30,792 nucleotides of DNA from Chara braunii (Eukaryota > Streptophyta > Charophyceae > Charales > Characeae), in assembly GCA_003427395.1 (NCBI GenBank), contig BFEA01000560.1, positions 327,826 through 358,617 on the forward strand, given 5' to 3'. This document shows positions 27,750-30,792 of this stretch, piece after piece (the stretch's first letter is position 1; the number at the start of each line of letters is the position of its first letter). The notes under the pieces were generated by a model. That model was not told where the DNA came from, ran no database searches, and saw nothing but the letters and a program-made list of their open reading frames with translations. The position numbers and the translations under genes are program-made.

Positions 27750-28160
27750 TTACCTGCGAGGGCGAAGCTGACTGTCTGAGGGAGGGACCACAGTCCGGGT
27801 GGGAGGGGCAGGTCGTGAAGTTTCCTGAGCTAACCTTTGTCGCTCGTAGTGAGCGTAGATCAGCGGTGTGGATGCTTTCAAATCTGTTCTTGAAATCCAC
27901 CGAGTGTCGGCGGGATCGCATGCTCTGAATGTCACTTTGTACTGTCGAGGCTTGTTGCCGTACTTGCGATCCGTGATGACGCGGTCAACCTCCTGAAGAC
28001 CATCCATAGATGGAGGGTCCTGCGATCGTCGGTCGGGGAAGTCATCACTCTTAGCTGGTGTATGTGCCAGCTTCGAGGCGTGAAAGACTGGATGGACCGT
28101 CAGATGCGCGGGGATGTTGATCACAAATGAAGGGCCATCGGGCTCATCGCCCGCGACTGA
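27750..28160 (-). pseudogene. Ty3/Gypsy integrase C-terminal fragment with chromodomain-like tail
   Basis: From about 28,157 down, the frame reads GDEPDGPSFVINIPAHL, HPVFHASKLAH and a chromodomain-like end (LQEVDRVITDRKYGN ... ADTRWISRTDLKAS ... YAHYERQRL), stopping at 27,750. It aligns with the Gypsy-1 integrase end (GPSYRINIPPHL, SIFHASKLLPY, DRWFSKREL) but is a different family. The catalytic core is missing: sequence before 28,160 is unrelated low-complexity DNA that stays open by chance as far as 28,673. It ends about 12 bp before a polypurine tract and LTR-B, so it is the 3' end of that element's pol. Confidence 0.85.
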
Positions 28161-28647
28161 TGTTACGGTGTCGGGACTGGTGAGTCCCGAATGAATTCCC
28201 ATCACTCGAGAGACTGTATATGGCAGATTTGTGCACGGTAGAGAAAACTGGGCAGGAGTGCGGAAAGAGCTGGGAGCGTGAGCGCAGGCACTAGGGAGCT
28301 CGAGGCTGCCCGAAGTCGTCGAGACCCCCGAACTGAGGAGGCATGGACGAAAACAGGAGTGGCAGAGGACCACCAGAAAACCAGTAAAAAGTAGCGGCGT
28401 AGGAGGCGCGCGGCAGGGAGAGAGAAGAAACGGGGAGGGGAAATAAGATGCAAGGTGCCGGCACGAGGAAAAAGAGGACCTGACCAGATGGGCCGCCAAG
28501 ACGTAGCGGCAAGAGGGCCAAGGAGGCCGCAGGTTAGGTGGGAGACGGCATTTGAGCGCAACAGCGTGCGGGACGCAAGAGGTACGGGGAGTAGGGATCG
28601 CCGTAAGGTGGAAGGACGTCAGGAGCCCAAGGAAAAAACGTGGTAAA
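28161..28647. other. unassigned G-rich DNA
   Basis: No recognisable protein on either strand. Starts with a hairpin, CGGGACT-GGTG-AGTCCCG (28,172-28,189), right beside the point where integrase homology stops. Long minus-strand frames are Pro/Leu/Ser-rich, as expected from composition. Confidence 0.45.
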
Positions 28648-28899
28648 GGTGCGGCAAGAGTGCCGAGGGTCACTGGGGACTAAGAACAGGGGTGGTGCCG
28701 GCGGGGCAAAGTGCCGGGGACCACGTGGGGTCGAAGGACGGGGCGGTACCGGCAGGGCAAAGTGTCGGGGACTGCGTAAGACCAAGGGATAGACGTAGTG
28801 CAGGCGGGCCGAAGTACCAGGGACCGCATGGGCCCAGACAAAATGGCGGCACCAGCGGAACCACTGGCAGATTGGGTATCGACGAAATAAGAATGTCCG
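28648..28899. repeat. 51-bp minisatellite, about five diverged units
   Basis: Units begin near 28,648, 28,694, 28,745, 28,797 and 28,848, each starting like GGTGCCGGCGGGGCAAAGTG with CGGGGAC after it. Spacing is 46, 51, 52 and 51 bp. On the minus strand one unit equals 17 codons of a Pro-rich string (PRHFALPAPP), but indels break that frame. Confidence 0.8.
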
Positions 28900-29872
28900 G
28901 AGCAGCCGACGGGACTGGAGGTCGGAGCTGCCAACGGAGCAACTGGCAACCGACTCAAGGAGAAGGACGCGTGAAAGCGGGCCGTCGACCGGGGTGACGC
29001 CGGGAAAAGGGGACGGATCAGGAATAATAAAAAAATGAGAAGGAAGCGGGAGCTGGCAAGAGTTTGCCGACAGGACGGGAGATGCGGATGTGACACGGGG
29101 AAGGTGGAGGAGACTTAGGATACCCCAAGGGGACCTTGGACCAGGTGCGACAGCGATAAAAATAATAATGCCAGATGGGCGGCGCCGTCCGAGTCGGGGA
29201 CACGGACGAAAATACTAAACATCGCCGCGTTAGGCACCAGCAGGGGGGTGTCGAAGGGGAAGAAAGGGAGGAGTAGCGGCGGTAAGGGGGCCGGCCGGCA
29301 GTCCGGGATATTCCAGGACCAGCCAGGCCAAGTAAAGCGGAGTTCCAAGGACCCCGCGTGGAGAAAAAGGCTGGCCATAGAAAATCGGAGCCATGAGGCC
29401 TCGAACCGGAAGTGGTGGCAGCCAAAAGGAGCCCCCTTTGGCCTTGGGGGTGCCATCACTGCAGTCCGAGGTGCAACGGCCATGTGCCGGCTGCAAAATC
29501 AGANCTTGGGGGAGGCCCAACANCCNGAAAGAAGAGAAATAGNTGTTGGACACTTGTCCCAACAGCAATAAAGGAAAAAGGAGGGAAAANGGGGANAAAA
29601 AGAAGGGAGAATGAGACAAANGAGGAGGAATGAGTGGAGGAAAATGTGCCGCCAGATTGGGACTGCAGTGGTAGGGACTGGCAGGTCTCAATGATGACCT
29701 CATCCCTCCTAGATCCTAGGAGTGCAGTCCGGATTGCAGAGATAAGGCCCTTGGGGCATTATCTCTACAATATCTGAATTTTGGCAACAAAAATAAGGAA
29801 AAATGCTGAAGTGAGTTGGCCGACTCTTTTTTGGGCCATAGATCTGAAATCTGATCTTGTGGAGGAGGAGAT
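28900..29872. other. unassigned G/A-rich DNA with single Ns
   Basis: No gene is seen. Scattered single Ns at about 29,504-29,622 show low read quality. Frames across them are unreliable. Confidence 0.5.
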
Positions 29873-30517
29873 CTAGCCGTTTTTTGTGGGCTGACACAAA
29901 ACGGCTAGCTCTGGAATGAGTTGGCAGCAAAATGGAGGGAAAACAAAGAGAGGAAAGAGACAAAACGGAGTATTTGGCCCAAGATTTGGGCCAGATACAT
30001 CAGAAAGTTGAAAAATTGGAAGTAGGAGCTTCAATTTGAACTAGGGAGAGCTTGGAGCAGCTCGGAATTATGAGGACCATGGATCTCAGCCAGATCTAAG
30101 GCTGAGATCTGTGCCGCCACTTGGAAAAAGCGATTTGTGCCGCCACTTGGAAAAAGCAACGGCCTACCCAAGGGAGGCCTAGGCCAAGAAAAAGACGAAA
30201 AATGGGCCTAGAGGCCCTCAAATTTAAGTAAAGGCTGCATTTTGGGAAAGGGCACCCCAAAAAGGCAGCACTTTTGAAGTAAAAAGAGGCCAGGGTAGGC
30301 CAAGGGGTAGTCCGAGAGGGTACCAGCCTCTCGGACTGCATGTACCTGGCCAAAATGAGGCCCAGGTACCTCCAGGTAGGCCAAAAGGGAAATTTGGCCT
30401 TGGGGGTACCTCGCTCCACCTAGGGGCACTTGGGGAGGCCTAGAGGGTGGGCGGTGCACTAGTTTCAGCCTACATAAGCTGAGGGTGCAGGCCGCCACTC
30501 TCATTTGAACATGAGAG
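29873..30517. repeat. cluster of short-loop inverted repeats
   Basis: Five hairpin-forming pairs in 650 bp: CTAGCCGTTTT.../...AAAACGGCTAG (29,873-29,908); GATCTCAGCC/GGCTGAGATC (30,082-30,109, loop 8); AGTCCGAGAGG/CCTCTCGGACT (30,309-30,337, loop 7); GTACCTGG/CCAGGTAC (30,342-30,369); CTCTCAT/ATGAGAG (30,498-30,517, loop 6). Four are perfect over 7-11 bp. No coding frame is convincing here. Confidence 0.75.
30110..30157. repeat. 26-bp tandem duplication
   Basis: TGTGCCGCCACTTGGAAAAA occurs at 30,110 and again at 30,136 as part of a 26-bp unit, the second copy slightly short. It lies immediately after the hairpin at 30,082-30,109. Confidence 0.88.
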
Positions 30518-30792
30518 GAGCCCATGCTGCAGGAATGAGTCCGTGAGAGCATTCTAGTAAGAGCAAGCAAGGGAGAGGGAGCCGGAGCTAGCCTGGAGCC
30601 TGGCTATGGTGGCGGAGCTGGGGGAGAGGGCCTAGAGGCTAGGAGAGACCAAGGAGAGTGGTCCGCCATAGCCCTCAGGCTGTGATGTAGGAGGAGAGGC
30701 TGAAAAGGGGTCCCCTTAGCCCTTCTAGAGGGAAGGACTCCACAGCCTTAGAGGTAGGAGCCTGCCATACCTTGAGGGAAAGGAGTGAGAGA
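30518..30792. other. unassigned purine-rich DNA at right edge
   Basis: Plus strand is rich in G and A with many GGAG/GAGG words. I see no gene, repeat boundary or RNA. Confidence 0.5.

Noticed and set aside
28161-28673. Upstream 170 codons of the minus-strand frame ending in integrase.
   Set aside because: Pro/Leu/Ser-rich and unlike any Pol; integrase homology starts only at about 28,157. The frame is open by composition.
28648-28899. CRISPR-like spaced repeats.
   Set aside because: The units are contiguous and diverged with no unique spacers, in a eukaryotic transposon context.

Overview
This is a eukaryotic, green-lineage, intergenic type of window with no recognisable host gene, rRNA, tRNA or CRISPR. 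Nearly everything identifiable is retrotransposon, in nested and decayed layers. Supporting signs are a plant-type initiator-Met primer binding site (TGGTATCAGAGC), LINEs whose ORF2 carries a C-terminal zinc-binding (zf-RVT) domain, Ty3/Gypsy integrases with a chromodomain-like tail, and a short CCCTAAA telomere-like tract. From memory the Gag and LINE proteins look like those common in charophyte algae such as Chara. That assignment is an inference I could not check. The assembly is of moderate quality (an N gap at 14,682-14,904 and single Ns near 29.5 kb).

Layout. (1) 1-2,467, minus: LINE-A, endonuclease plus reverse transcriptase, running off the left edge. (2) 2,468-2,934: non-coding, with a telomere-like tract. 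(3) 2,935-4,260, minus: broken Ty3-type Gag. (4) 4,691-11,991: a Ty3/Gypsy element (Gypsy-1) with two LTRs about 2% apart by eye, PBS, gag, protease and integrase but no RT or RNase H. It is flanked by an unusual duplication of about 206 bp. (5) 12,281-13,360, minus: an older 1.08-kb LTR (LTR-A). LTR-A, a decayed PBS, a leader and the Gag of (3) read as the 5' half of one older element (Gypsy-2) into whose leader Gypsy-1 was placed. (6) 13,361-14,578: purine-rich and unassigned. (7) 14,579-15,272: a small terminal-inverted-repeat element with an exact 6-bp target duplication. (8) About 16.5-26.5 kb, plus: LINE-B, related to LINE-A, with ORF1 and ORF2 both broken. At 19,546-21,572 it is split by a 5'-truncated LINE-C on the opposite strand, flanked by an imperfect 16-bp target duplication. 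(9) 26,647-27,723, minus: LTR-B (1.08 kb), same family as LTR-A, with a polypurine tract and an integrase tail on one side and a PBS on the other. (10) 28,161-30,792: G-rich, unassigned DNA with a 51-bp minisatellite and a cluster of perfect hairpins.

The best candidates for new biology are the gag-pro junction of Gypsy-1 (a CCCAAAA slippery heptamer followed by a 7-bp hairpin, joining two frames), its clean lack of RT/RNase H beside an integrase with all catalytic residues, the about 206-bp flanking duplication with GGGGGCT microhomology, and the CCGGAC-rich inverted-repeat element. Most genes here are pseudogenes. The Gypsy-1 integrase and protease frames are the least damaged.
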